A stretch of DNA of 64,000 bases from Diadema setosum (GCF_964275005.1 NC_092705.1:1564071-1628070), one strand, 5' to 3'; positions 12,001 to 24,344 are shown, numbered from the stretch's first letter. Translations and numbers: made by a program. The notes: generated by a model from the letters alone, not told the origin.

Positions 12001-12500
12001 TTCTCACAAATCGAAGATAATCATTCACCAGCCTGTAGCCCCAAGAATGTAGGTCTCGGCATGAAAGCGAGAGTTAAATGATAACGAGAAAAATCCACTC
12101 GTTTCCATCCAAGCTCGTCTGTGATTGCCGTTTAAATGGAACAGGTTTAGCCGACTTTCGCCTTTTTTTTATTTATAATGTTTCGCTTTGGAAGTACATA
12201 TTTTTCCTCAGCCATTTTCGGACTTTGCACACTTAGTCGGGTGACGGTCTCGTTTGCCTGCTAATGACATCAAAGGGTACTTGCCGCCGTTCTCACCCAA
12301 TAAGCTGGCGGATCGGAATGATCAGGCAAGCGCTTTTCACGTAGCGACAATCAGCGTATTTTCATCCGGACAGGAGTGGTAAATGGCGCCTCCCACGTTT
12401 CTTCGTTCAGCGCGCAGATGAATGCGGACACATTCAGTTCATGATTTATTGCCGGCCATATGCTATTCATGATATACCGTGTATATAATGCAGGCGCATT
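12001..12500. promoter_or_regulatory. Candidate conserved noncoding/enhancer-like region
   Basis: Repeat-poor, higher-GC stretch in AT-rich surroundings. It contains TAAT homeodomain cores, ATCAAAGG (TCF/LEF-like) at 12269 and TTTATTGCC at 12446 (Hox/Cdx-like), and no coding frame. Binding sites this short occur by chance; the call rests on composition and is inference only. Confidence 0.2.
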
Positions 12501-12909
12501 ACATATTGATTCGTAGCTTCATCAATGCATTCATTGAGGTCTGTTTAGTGCATTTATCAGCATAACGTGACTAACTACTATATGATCATTTCAGTATTCA
12601 GAGCTTAGATAACCCCTCTTTTTTTCTCTTCCTATCCCTCTGCTCTCTCCCTCACTCATTCTTTGAGAGATACGTGACTATACAAAGTTTCCATCACACC
12701 ATTAGATTGTTCGGTATCATGCCGAAGAGTTGAGAAACATATCGTCTCCTTTATAACCTCTTCATACAAACCTATGTGTTTCAGAAACACACAGGTACAT
12801 TGAGGCTTTTAAGCCTGTCTTGCTCCTGATGTGTGTGTGGCGAGGGATGGGGTGGGGTGTGTGGGCTCTACAAGAAGCTATTTGAATATATTCTGAGTAC
12901 ATTGTGTTC

Positions 12910-13208
12910 ATGAATTCGGGTGCTGTTCGTTATTCCGAAGGTTCGATATTCCGAAGGTTCGTTATTCCGAAGGTTCGTTAATCCGAAACACGTAGATTCC
13001 CTATACCTAGAGGTTCGTTAATCCAAAAATGAAAAAGGGTTCGTTAATCCGAACATTTGTGGCGTTATTCCGAAGGTTCGTTATTCCGAAGATTTGTTCA
13101 TCCGAAAATGAAATTCGGAAAAATGAACCTTCGGAATAAGGAATCTTCGGACTGAAGAGCCTTCGGAATAACAAACCTTCGGAATAACGAGCTGTAACCC
13201 ATGAATTC
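12910..13208. mobile_element. Hairpin element built of GGTTCGTTATTCCGAA units, copy 1
   Basis: Opens CATGAATTCGGGTGCTG, followed by tandem TTCGTTATTCCGAAGG units. It closes with inverted units CCTTCGGAATAACGAGCTG then TAACCCATGAATTCTCGTAT. Both outer ends carry CATGAATTC, so the whole is a palindromic array. A second copy ending with the same CATGAATTCTCGTAT lies at 17617-17823. Confidence 0.8.
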
Positions 13209-13260
13209 TCGTATAGATGTGTATTTTACACATGTGTGTTTGGGGTTTGTTTGTTTGGTT

Positions 13261-13340
13261 GGTCGCTTGTTGTTGTTGGTGGTGGTGGTGGAGGTGGTGG
13301 TGTTTTGGGGGTTTGTTTGTGTTTATGATGTGGACTATTG
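13261..13340. repeat. G/T-rich low-complexity tract
   Basis: TTGTTGTTGGTGGTGGTGG with GTTTGTTTGT units; not coding. Confidence 0.6.
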
Positions 13341-14146
13341 TGTGTTTGAAGTGTGGTGAGTGTGGATTTGATTGAAGAATAATGGGGCACTTTCCAGCTT
13401 GAAATAAGATAACAGTTTACAAGCTGTAAGTGTAGTAGGATGATTACGATCAGTCTGATCTAGTGTTATTTGTAATACCTGTCTATTTCTTACATTAACC
13501 AGCATTTCATATTAATTGTAGAAACGTTCTCTCACGGCTTTTTTTTAGAGTAGTTGAGGAGATACTACTGAATTCCATCATTAAAAGGAATGTATATAAA
13601 TTGTGAAAATCAAATATGTACATAATAATTATGTTAAGATGAATATACAAATAAAAACATATGTAATGGACTTTGGTACAAAGAGTAAATACTCAAACAA
13701 CTTTCTCCTCATTTGCTTGCACACAGATCTTAACTAGATTTTCTTCTTATAACATGCCGTCAAGACGAAGACATTCTACAGTCGGGAGTTGTCTTATCTG
13801 AAGTAAACTAAAAACTAGGGTTCAGTCCTAGGTCCACAATTAACGGAATTGCGAAAAACACTGTCTTTTCAGTTTCACAAGATAAAGAATTTTAGTGAAC
13901 GGAAAATATAAAAAAGTTTAAGCATTCAATCGTAATCGTAGCTCTGATTGGCATGAAAAATAAAAGAGAAATTAAAGAAAAGAATATTCCGTCCAGCAGT
14001 GTATACTCATACGTGAAATTGATATCACAGTGATGAACAAAAGCTACATGAATTCAATCATAGATCACTGTCTATTAGGATAGTGCTGATGATTATTGTA
14101 CGGTACGTGTAGGGATCTTACCTCATCCAGGACTATCTGATTGTGT
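13341..14146. other. Intergenic, nothing recognised
   Basis: AT-rich DNA with short unlinked frames only. Confidence 0.5.
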
Positions 14147-14215
14147 TATAACACCCATTTCCCATGCATAGACACCTGCCCGAGTATATCGGGACGAGTC
14201 TTCAACGGGTGAAGT
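14147..14215. repeat. Short repeat with GCCCGAGTATATCGGG palindrome, copy 2
   Basis: CCCATGCATAGACACCTGCCC, then the palindrome, then GACGAGTCTTCAACGGGTGA. Same block order as 2785-2845. Confidence 0.5.
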
Positions 14216-14375
14216 TAATATTAATCTTGAGAGACCACAAAGGCGCCAAAACAAATACAATTTTCCCGCTTCATTTCACATGCCTGTCGTCTGCAGTAGA
14301 CTCCAACTGTAAGTCTGTTGAAAATATTGAAATGCCAACCTGTGTAGCTAAGGGGCGAGACAATATCAAAAATAT

Positions 14376-14740
14376 GGTATAGTTTTTGATTGAGATGGAA
14401 GATGGAGATTGTAACTTTTGCGAGTTGATTAGAAACCGCTTTTGAAATATGATATGGCATACAATCTTAAAAGGAATTCGAAGTTTATTGGTTTTAAAAT
14501 GGATGAGATATCAAAAAAATGAAATAAAACAAAGTGGTCCTAATAAAAGGTGGGTCCCACCCTTTTTAAGGACGTCTTTGTTTTTGGATATCTCAGCCAT
14601 TTCAAAAACAATTTTCATCAAAACTTTGAATTCCTCTCGGAATTGTATGCTCCTTCATACTTCATAAGAGGTTTCTCATTATCTCACAAAAAGGTTGGAA
14701 ATTTGAAGCCCATTCTCAGCCAAAACTATGTACCATCCCT
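14376..14740. mobile_element. Long hairpin MITE centred near 14557
   Basis: The centre is GGTGGGTCCCACC (about 14550-14562). Outward on both arms: AAAGTGGTCCTAATAAAAGG against AAAGACGTCCTTAAAAAGGG, ATGGATGAGATATC against ATGGCTGAGATATC, GGAATTCGAAGTTT against GGAATTCAAAGTTT, GCATACAATC against GCATACAATT, and TATAGTTTTTGATTGAGA against CATAGTTTTGGCTGAGA. The arms are about 180 nt with almost no loop. No coding sequence; the outer boundaries are approximate. Confidence 0.75.
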
Positions 14741-15840
14741 TTATTCGTATAATGACCTACAAACTCTTTATGATAACACATGCAGCTACGTCCTATTTTT
14801 ACATATCCGTGTCTCGACGTAACGCCATTATATACACTTCGAATAGATTAATAAATTAAATAAGTATGATAAATAAACCTTTGAACAAACTGTATAGGAT
14901 GTGGAAACAAAGATGATAGTTACGATGACAACAGTAGCATTCGAGTATTAGTGATAAATTTTATCACGATGATGATTCTATTAACGCTGATGATAATGAT
15001 GTGGTTAGACTACTGATAATGATTATAATGAAGATATAAGAGAAACAGTGAACATTCAGCACTAACCTGTTTCATGATTGTTCACTTGCTTGTTTATTCT
15101 TTGGTTGCCGTAGGGGAAATGACACAATAAAAAGACATTTCCCTCTAGGGTATATCTACTTGTGACGTAATGAAAACTAACTCTTGTCTCGCCTGACATT
15201 ATGTGTGTTTTAAAGATTCTGTTCCGCCTATTTCTCAACCCGCCCCGCTCTCCCGTCCCGCGATGATAAATCGACGCCGCTGTGATCTAGATATCTTATC
15301 TCCAGTTGAAAGCTTCATGTTTCCATTTCTCAGCTATGAGAAGACTAATAAATTTCTCATTGCAGCACTATATGACGTGAAAACTGCACCAACCAATTCG
15401 TTTATTTCCTTCTCTTTTCATACTCATATGCTTCCATCCCACCAAAACAACTGACCGTATACGTCATGTACATCTTAACGATCTTGGCTGACGCGCAATA
15501 AATAGCAGCAAACGAGCATAAATAGCAAAGGACCGACAAATTAGGCTAGGGGTGTTACAGATGACTGAGAGTCAGTGCAGGACCGCATCATCAACCAGTT
15601 AGGCCTACCACCAGTTTTGTAGGTACAGGTTGATAGGTTTGGGTGTGGTCCTGAAAAGGATAAACACCTTGGTATCGTCTTTTATGAACACGCGCGTATT
15701 TTTGTCCTTATACCGTATACTAGTTATGAAGGGCTCTTGATGGAACGCCATTGAAAAGGATGTTCATAGAAACTCGCAATGTGCACCATCTTTAACATTA
15801 TCACTCTCGCTTATATAGGCATGTCCTCGAGCTGGTATCG
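14741..15840. other. Intergenic DNA, nothing recognised
   Basis: AT-rich with a GATGAT-rich patch at about 14930-15030. No exon-like or repeat-family sequence identified. Confidence 0.4.
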
Positions 15841-16400
15841 GGAGGAATTTAGCGACCCCCTTCTTAAGAGGATGTTAAGGATAAATCGCCATTAATCACC
15901 CCGTATACTCCGGCAGACAGTGGCGGTTCCTCTTGCTCGGGCGGTGATGATGATTCAAGCGGTGCGTTTGATGCAATTCCCGCGCTATAATGTGTTTGAT
16001 TAGAATTAGCTTAGAAGCGATGGCAGCCGATCGCATCATCCCGCGCTTTCTGCAACTCGGAGGCACACTGATGCGAATGGAGAAAAGAGAGATGGAGAAA
16101 GAGAGGAGAGAGGGAGAGAGAGAGAAGAGGGAAAAAGCACGAGGAAAAAAGGACCCGCCTTTGCTCGGCCAAGGGACCCTTAACGACATTGTCGCGAAAG
16201 AAGTGTGCTGGCTTATTGATGACATAATGACACAAACGGACGCCGCTTCGCGTAAAAGTGGGTCATTCCGATTCCCCCAAACGAGGCGCGAGAAACCATC
16301 ACACAATCCCGCCCGGAGATCTGGGGACGAAAACGAAAGGCATTTGGGTCTTCAGACAAGCTTTGAGGTAAATCAAACAGCAGTGAGACGGAGGGAAATC
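15841..16400. promoter_or_regulatory. GC-richer, repeat-poor stretch (candidate noncoding regulatory DNA)
   Basis: Contains GCCATTAATCACC, several CGC/GCG-rich blocks and an AGAGAG/AAGAGG purine run (16075-16140). Overlapping open frames on both strands (137 and 136 codons) follow from the lack of TA-rich DNA and show no domain. Function is inference only. Confidence 0.2.
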
Positions 16401-17616
16401 TAAAGGCAAGCAAAAATTTACAAAACAAAAAACATTGAAAGAGAAACAGAATGACTGGGAGGTTAGAGAGTGGCTGAAATCTATCGCAATTGTAACTCGA
16501 GCAGGTATATTATCACACGATTTAGAGCACGATCTCTGAAGATACGCTTCCCCTTCTCACTTGGCCTCTTTCGTGTACACTGTGATCATCATTTTATCTT
16601 TGCCCATATAATGGATCCAATCGCTTCCTTATATGGTGGCAGACTTTCTCTTTTTTTTTTCGACGTGATAATGGTCTATATACATTGATGACATCAACAA
16701 GGCAATGTCTCTTAAAGGCGAGAAATAAATCTCACTGCCATAAACTTGAGTTCCATCCGTCAAAGTGTCACTGTAGTTCACTTCTTATGGAAACTTTTCT
16801 ATCTCAGTGCCCCCCCCCCCCCACTCCATCTCTCTCGCTCTCCTGTCAGGAATTCCATTGAAAAGCAAGCGAACAAACAAACAAACAACTGTATTTTATT
16901 TTCACAGAAGGCATTTGAGGAGTTTCGAAACTCGACTTCAAAATTACTTAATCAATATACTCGACTATATTGGTCTCCATGCAGATAATGTGATTAACTG
17001 TTCGATCATACAGCTATACGTTCAATTGGTTTAACTTCCTTGATATTAATCGACCTGTTTGGCAAGTAATGGTCCCTATATTTTGCAGAGTTCACATAGA
17101 ATTTCTTCTTGCTTTTTTCCTTGAAGATATCAAACACTTGGACCATATTTTTGTATATAGGACTGGAACTTGGTTTAACTTTGGCGTCATTACTCCCCCC
17201 CCCCTTTTTTTTAAATTCAGCTACCAGAACAGCAAAGCTCATGAAAATGAGGCAAGACAAATATTGATCAACCACTGCGTTTCGATCTGTTATTTCTTTT
17301 TTAATCAGGGTATAGGGGCTAAAAATTTAAGTAGGCCTACACATCAGGTTTGTTCCGTCTTCGATTTTTCTTTAATAGGTAAAGTAAAACTTAACTAGAG
17401 AATCACTCCGTTGCAACAATATGTGAAAACTAGATAAAGGAATGATGATTTGTTGACCTTCAAAAAAGTATGCACTTAATATTCTTACAAAAATGATGAC
17501 TATCACAGCTTTTCTTTTTTTTTTTTCGGTAAACCATTGCTGTGATCCAATTCAAGCAATAAAGACTTATGTGAAAAGGGCTTGTAGTTGCGAAATAAGT
17601 TGGTTACAGTTCTTTA
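16401..17616. other. Intergenic DNA, nothing recognised
   Basis: Short homopolymer runs (C-run at 16810-16822, C/T-run at 17197-17212). No gene signal. Confidence 0.4.
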
Positions 17617-17823
17617 TTTGGAAGATCCGTTATACCGAAGGATCGTTAATCCTAAAATTCATTAACGAAAAAAAAAAAGTTGGTTATTCCGAAGGTTCAT
17701 TAATCCGGAAACGACAAAAGGTTCGTAATTCCGAAGGTTCGTTACACGCACCTTTTTCCTTTCTTTCTTTATTTTCTTTTTTTTTTATATTTTCGGATTA
17801 ACGAACCTCATGAATTCTCGTAT
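17617..17823. mobile_element. TTCGTTATTCCGAAGG hairpin element, copy 2
   Basis: Diverged units GATCCGTTATACCGAAGG, GGTTATTCCGAAGGTTC and GGTTCGTAATTCCGAAGG, then an inverted unit TTTCGGATTAACGAACC and the same outer end CATGAATTCTCGTAT as the element at 12910-13208. A/T homopolymers interrupt it. Confidence 0.7.
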
Positions 17824-18845
17824 CTTAGTTATGAGTAAAGTGGATGACTGTAGACAATAATGATTGAAAACAGTGGTAGTTTTGATGATGATGATGATAG
17901 TATTACTAGAAGATGATTATGACCAAGATAATGTACTAATGATGATAAGAATGATATTGTTTTCTTTTTTATTTCTTTTCTTCTAATCTGTATCATTAAT
18001 AAGGTTGTTACAGTGAACATTGTCATCAATATCATTATCATCATGTTTATAGCGATGCCATTGTAATGATGATTAAAACAAACTAACATACAAACAATGC
18101 TTGATATGATGTGGCTCTCTTTCCCCGGGATAGATCATGTTTTTGTTTTTATATCATAATTGAGAGGTACCTGTTCCATCCGCGTCAAGAAGGAGCATTG
18201 TTGGTAATATATCCTGTCCCCAGACGAATGAACCTAGCAATGTGATGATTAGAGCTTGTGCGCTCTTGTTTGCTAGCTCAGAGCACTCATCCTCACGTGG
18301 CTTTCCCGTGTCTGTAGTCATTGGATTAATTAAATACACCTTTCCCCCCAATAGTATTTATTCACTTCCATTCAAACAACTGAAAAAAAAAAAAAACACC
18401 GGTGAAATTTAGTATTAACTCTATGTCGGAACAAAAAGAAAAAGTTCCCTTAATATGTAGTATTTCCGCACTGTGAAATAAAAAATTAACAAGGTAATGA
18501 CTGAAAACACACATGATTTTGATTTTTTTCTTCAATGAAACAAATGAAATGAAAATAGTATATACAGCAAAATTACCTACATAAAAACGGAAGTATATGA
18601 TAAATGAAATTAGCAACCTATCAGAAAAATAATTCTCCCTTACTATACCTTCCATTTTGCCTACAATTTCTACCTTTACAACTATTCTACAGCTAAATAC
18701 CCTCCATACTCACATCTCCCCTCCCTCGTTCAATCCGCCCATTGCTATAGGTAGACGTCTGTTATCCCCCCCCCCCATCCTAAAGTCCGAACATCTCCAC
18801 CCCCTCGCTCCAGCACATCGATAGCCTCCTATCCTCCCCTTCCCC
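17824..18845. other. Intergenic DNA, nothing recognised
   Basis: GATGAT-rich patch at 17885-17955. No exon-like signal. Confidence 0.4.
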
Positions 18846-18849
18846 TCAC

Positions 18850-19031
<182 letters not shown>

Positions 19032-19212
19032 ACACATAACACATATATTGAGAAATATAAATGATTGGACCGGGATGAAGATGCCGGATCTCCTCATGAC
19101 AGCTGCCAACCGGACGGCCTGAAGAACAACTTCTACATCTTGATCATGTTCCCTAGCGACCCCAGTAGTTATGAGTAGATTGATTGATTGATTGAGTGAT
19201 CGATTGGATATA

Positions 19213-19213
<1 letters not shown>

Positions 19214-19262
<49 letters not shown>

Positions 19263-19276
19263 ATATATATATGTAT

Positions 19277-19354
<78 letters not shown>
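19214..19354. repeat. Compound (TA)n–(GT)n–(AC)n–(TA)n microsatellite
   Basis: TA run, GT run, TATATATATGTATAC, AC run and a long TA run. The flanks are a near-mirror (TA–GT … AC–TA), so the array can form a hairpin. Confidence 0.9.
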
Positions 19355-19359
<5 letters not shown>

Positions 19360-19699
19360 CAGGAATTCATTAATATACAAAAACAAGGATCACAACGACG
19401 ATAGAAAGGATTTTACGAGAGCTCATTAAATATTTTCGCAATTTTAATAGAGATAAGTAAGCATAATTTATTACATTAATCTTCTTTTTTTTTAATCAAT
19501 GCAAATGGAATTGTGGGAGTTGTCCCAATATCATCATCGAAACATTATAAGCCTGGTTAAACGCAATGAGAGAGAAGCGTGAAGTATAAAACAAATAACA
19601 CACAGAAATCGATGCGAAAGCCCTGATCGCACTCTTGTCAGAATGACGCATCTGACACTTATTCTATGGAATTCTATGGAATGAAAATTAAGGCTGTAC

Positions 19700-20308
19700 T
19701 TAAGGGGGAAATCCAGTCCAAATATAAGTTAGTCTGATAACAAAGAGTACAATATTACGAGTTCAACGGTATAAATTTGATAGAAATCGGATAGAAAAAT
19801 AAGGAAGTTACAGCATTTTGAAGTTTCGCTATTTTGGGGGGAAACAGTTCTTGAACAGTCAATATGAATATGCAAATGGCAAAGTGAGCATGTCATTCCC
19901 TCACAACTTACCATGATAGTTTGTATATAAAATTTTGAAATTTCCAGTTTTTCATTCAAGTGCAATTATGCCCGAGACTAAAATCCTCATATATCTTACT
20001 GATCACTATTCTGAAGTTATTCAACCAGGAATTACGTCATGTTTCAGACTTCAATGACAGAAACATTGAATTTTCGTCATTTTTTGCAAACGATCAATGG
20101 AAAATTTGAGGGTATGACATGGTTAGCTCACTCATTTGCATATTCATACCCACTGTACAAGAACTGTTTTGGAGAAATTATCAAAACTTCACAATTTCAT
20201 CTCCCTTATTTTTCATCTGATTTCAGTCAAAATTTTACCATTGAACTCGTAAAATTTTACTCTATTTTATCAGACTAACTTATATTTGGACTGAATTTCC
20301 TCTTCAAA
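19700..20308. mobile_element. Foldback MITE, about 610 bp, arms about 260 nt
   Basis: Left end GGGGGAAATCCAGTCC then AAATATAAGTTAGTCTGATA. On the minus strand the right end gives GAGGAAATTCAGTCC then AAATATAAGTTAGTCTGATA. The match continues through ACGAGTTCAA, AGGAAGTTACAGCATTTTGA and CAAATG (diverged). The two convergent open frames it yields encode parallel peptides (both end in a YS-LSD motif), which only shows the arms are inverted copies. No transposase. Confidence 0.85.
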
Positions 20309-23189
20309 GATTTGGATTTGGCATAGCAAAAGTCTCCTCTTCACAAACACTGCATAGGGAGTGACAGCAGTTGGTTTAAGTTTCTACTATGTGTAAGAAA
20401 ACATTTCTATTTCTATTTCACTCTTCCCTTTCTCATATCATTTTTATATCCCACACGCCCGTAAACAGTCTCTTTTCCGTGTTCTTAGAAACGGCATTCA
20501 TCATGCAATTATTATTTTGAAGAAGAATCAGAGAAATTCGTATATCACTGTTGTGACTATGGTTATATTACAACTCATACAACTATTCAACTTTATCCTG
20601 CTGGTAAACTCAAGATTTGATTTGAAGTCGAGTATGTTTAAATTCCATTTTGACATAATTATTATGATATACAATGGATTAAATCTGTATGATTATCATA
20701 TTGCATTTACTGTGCTTACGCTTGTAGTAAATTGCAACCGCATGAGTATACCTCCCGATGTAACCAGTGAAAACAAATTTTAAAATGTACACAACAATGG
20801 AATTAAGTAAAACCACTGACATACAACTAGAAATATATAGAATAGAGCAGCATAATAAGCAGACATTGTACAGCTGCGCACAATCCGCAATTGGCGTTGC
20901 AAGATTATTTTCGAGATCTTAATTTTTTGGTTGTTCATATATTTAACACTCTTCATGCTCACATTTAAAAATAATCATAAATAAACCATTATCATTTTAC
21001 ATGAACTACACAGCGTCTGTGCAAAAATGCACGTTGTATGTTGGATCTAATATGAGAGGAATGTAATCAGGCGTCAGATGGGGTCGGGATGGAGAAAAAG
21101 GGAAATGAAAGAGAGAGAACTGGAGAGACAATTACGAGAGTTGGAGTTGGTGAGAAGAGAAGGAAATAGAATAAGAAGAAAAATGGTATACAAATCGAAT
21201 TTCAAACATGTCTTGCGTATCCAACGACAGAAACAAAGAAATTTGCATAATTCCAGCAGCATCTGGATATTGCCATTCGGACAAAAACGTATGAAATGGT
21301 TACAACTTCTCTGAACATAATATCCATATGCACCTCATGTATTCTAAATATGAAATATCAATAATGTATTTTCCTTCTTTGTCGCTGACTTATCATATCG
21401 AATACAATGATGTTTCGCAAAGATATTTATTTATATTTCATTTGTATTTCATTTTCTTCCATTCTTACAAGTCGGCTGCTACATCTACAAATGAAATTTG
21501 ATGAGCCTGATCTTTGAGCCATGCAAATCAACACCCAATTATATCCATGTCTTGATACATTGCATACAATATCAGTTTGTTTGCTTGGTATTTTTTTTTT
21601 TCGTACACAGTAATATGGTTTGTATTTAATTGTAGCTCCTGAAAGTCTCTTCACCCTATGCCTACCAGTACCTGTTCAAAGTTCTTCTCATAGACATTTA
21701 CGGTCTTGCAGTGCTTGCTAATCAATTAAATCTGCTTGTGCTAAATTCCGCTAATTGTAAATCATTGGATGGTAATCCTTATCCATACAATTCAACAAAT
21801 CAACTTTGATTATAAGAGTACTGTAAAACAAACACGACAGTGAACTGTGAGAGTATTGCATTTTCAGACGCTCCGTCATTCGTATAAAACTCCAGCTTTG
21901 TTAATATCCTTTAGTAAACCTGTGAGAGGAAAAAGCTTAGCAACTTGTCAGGCTGGACTCGAACAAAGGATGTCTTGTATACAATTTAAGAGTCTTGTCA
22001 ACAAAATCACACCATTTCATATCATACCACTTCCTGTAGAATTACCTTCGTCGTCAATTTCAGTGAATATTGTATGTTCTGTGAGGACGATGATTATTTT
22101 CACTGACAGTGAAGGCAGGTAGGTATAAAAAGTTAATATTATGACATTTCCATCTGCTTGTATCAAATTTGACAGTGAGGGTTTGACATTGTCGATGACT
22201 GCAAGATATTGCAGTGAAAATTAACCGGTGAATATACGTGTCTCTCTGTGTTTGTACAGTCACGACATGTCAAAAGTTATCAAACCTTACTGAAAAAAGA
22301 GAAAGAAATAATATTAATGTCGATCCACGAAATTTCAGACAATGTTGTCTTCATCTGGATCATCATGCATTGCATGGCATGGTTTCTTTATTTGATGTTC
22401 TATATACGTCACTCCTCTGTATATTAATTGATACTTGCATCACAAATCAAAGAACTTCGATTCTTAATTGTCGGTAAATCTTACTTCACTTCTTTTTAAT
22501 ATCTTTCACTGCCTGCCGTACTATCACTCTTAAGGTTAAAACTCTAATTTATCATCATCATAACTTCTATACTGTATATCATTGTTAATATGACAATGGT
22601 AATCACCATCGAACAATAGCAGTAGTACAAGTGACAGTAAGCACAATTATTAGTACTAATTTTTTCGTTGCACTCGGTGTTGTATTCTAATGAGTATGTT
22701 TCTCCATGACCCTTTCACGTTTACTGAAAATATCTTCAACGCTCCCATATGCACGCTCACCTTTCTCTACTTTCATCTTCTGAAAAAAAAAACTGTCGTC
22801 CTTAACTTTAAGAAAATTGTTCGTTTGCATAATGCACGATTTCTATTTAGAGGATTGCCTCATAACATACACTTTCTGTTACTGAAGATCCCTTAAGTTC
22901 AACTTCGTTTCATACATTAAGTGGATCCTTGGTAGGCCCACACCAGGAGTTCTGATACAACGGAATGTGTGTTAAAATTGAAAAAAAAAATGCCTTGGTC
23001 TCAATGGAGCAAAGTCATTTGTTGTTTATCTTGTTGTGGCTACTAGTGTGGCAAAATATCTGGTATGACGAAGAAAATTGCCCGTTCTGAATGACTTCTT
23101 TACACTGCGTTCGCACTGCATATTAAAGTCCTCTATATATATTCCAACAACATACCGTGCAACATACCGTGACAACATTAACCATCGAA
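20309..23189. other. Intergenic DNA (may include the 3' UTR of the zinc-finger gene)
   Basis: No exon, repeat family or RNA gene recognised in this 2.9-kb stretch beyond A/T runs. Its distal part, next to 23190, probably belongs to the zinc-finger transcript. Confidence 0.4.
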
Positions 23190-24344
23190 TTATTTTTCTA
23201 AATGTTGATAGTAGAGAGCATCGCACTTGTGACTTATGAGCTCTTGTTCTGTCGACCACCGGAGACGACACACTCGACATCGAAATGGCGTGGCAATCAT
23301 CCTCTTTTTCGACGGCAGTTTGGTGTCTCTGGAATAGTCTCCACTGAATGACATACAAGGTGGTTTCGACAACGGCGGAGGAGACAGTGATCGAGAATCT
23401 GACAGCGAGGAAGAGGGTGATGATGATACCGAAGACGAATTGGAGTGAATGGACGATGGGGACTTCAAGGGCATTGACGAATAAGACACATGGCTTATTG
23501 TCTCGGCTGACTTTACATCTTCTGACGAAAAATCCGCCGGGTTGTTGTCCTTTGCAGGGATCAGCGGCACCGGCGAAACGGCTGGTGACGACGATGATGG
23601 GGATGATGACGAGGATGGCGGTGATGACGATAGGGATGACGGCGATGATGATGAAGTCGATGTCTGCCACAATGTTGTGAAGAGCGGAGACGATGATCCC
23701 ATTAAAGGTAGGTTTAGATGGTACGGTATGAAGAGAGAATACTGACGGCTCACTTTCGCAGACGCCGTCGACTTAAAGTAGACTGGTGTCAGCGACATAA
23801 AGGATGATGGAGTGCGGGCAGGTGCCGGGGTATCACGGGGCGAACGAAACGGTGGGAAATATGAGCTTTGTGAATAGCTCGATCGTTTTGAAAAGGTTTC
23901 TTTTTTCAAGCTTAACTCTGTCGAGGATAATTCAGTGTCCTGCTGCTTCTGTCTTTTGTTGTCGTTGTCATGATTGTCGCTTTCTCGACGCCAAACTGCC
24001 GAACTGTGTACGCGCATATGTCGCCCTAGGTTGCTTTTGTAACTCGTCGCGTAGTGACAGTACGCGCATTCAAACTCCTTGGCACCCGAATGAACACTCA
24101 CGTGTCGCTTCAGCAAAGCTCTGCGACAGAAGACGCGCCCGCATTCCACGCATGTGTATCCGAAGAGATGCGCCTCTCGAACATGAAAGCGGAGCGCCGC
24201 CTTGGTCAAGAATTTTTCCCCGCAGCACTCCAAGTTGCTGTCGGGACTGGCCCGGCTGTGCATGGTTTCTGCATGCCGTCTCAGGTTCGTACGTCGTGGT
24301 GTCGAATAGTTGCATTCTTCACATCGATACGTTTCTGATTTCAT
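23190..24344 (-). CDS. C2H2 zinc-finger protein, terminal exon (384 aa as read)
   Basis: Fingers in order: residues 8-29 (CEEC…HAETMH), a degenerate one at about 40-57 (ECCGEKF…H…H), a classical one CVECGRVF…HVSVH, and CAYCHYATSYKSNLGRH…H. Then comes a Ser/Pro-rich low-complexity region of about 190 residues, and a last C2HC-like finger near the C terminus (FRCRVC…SHKC) ending YYQHLEK. The role is most likely a nuclear DNA-binding regulator. The ATG at 24344 is in a fair context (GCCAAAATGA). However the same frame stays open upstream to a strong splice acceptor (T-run plus GCAG, exon edge 24387), so coding exons may exist at higher coordinates and the true N terminus may be elsewhere. I do not recognise a specific orthologue; fingers 1 and 4 have the C-x-Y-x-T spacing seen in ZNF513/ZFP64-like proteins, which is not enough for a name. 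Confidence 0.8.
   Translation of the reverse strand: MKSETYRCEECNYSTPRRTNLRRHAETMHSRASPDSNLECCGEKFLTKAALRFHVREAHLFGYTCVECGRVFCRRALLKRHVSVHSGAKEFECAYCHYATSYKSNLGRHMRVHSSAVWRRESDNHDNDNKRQKQQDTELSSTELSLKKETFSKRSSYSQSSYFPPFRSPRDTPAPARTPSSFMSLTPVYFKSTASAKVSRQYSLFIPYHLNLPLMGSSSPLFTTLWQTSTSSSSPSSLSSSPPSSSSSPSSSSPAVSPVPLIPAKDNNPADFSSEDVKSAETISHVSYSSMPLKSPSSIHSNSSSVSSSPSSSLSDSRSLSPPPLSKPPCMSFSGDYSRDTKLPSKKRMIATPFRCRVCRLRWSTEQELISHKCDALYYQHLEK

Noticed and set aside
15896-16403. 136-137-codon overlapping frames on both strands
   Set aside because: Low stop density from GC-richer, purine-rich DNA; no domain, no splice context, Arg/Glu low complexity.
19729-20278. Two convergent frames encoding similar peptides, as if a gene pair
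   Set aside because: The likeness comes from the inverted arms of a foldback element.
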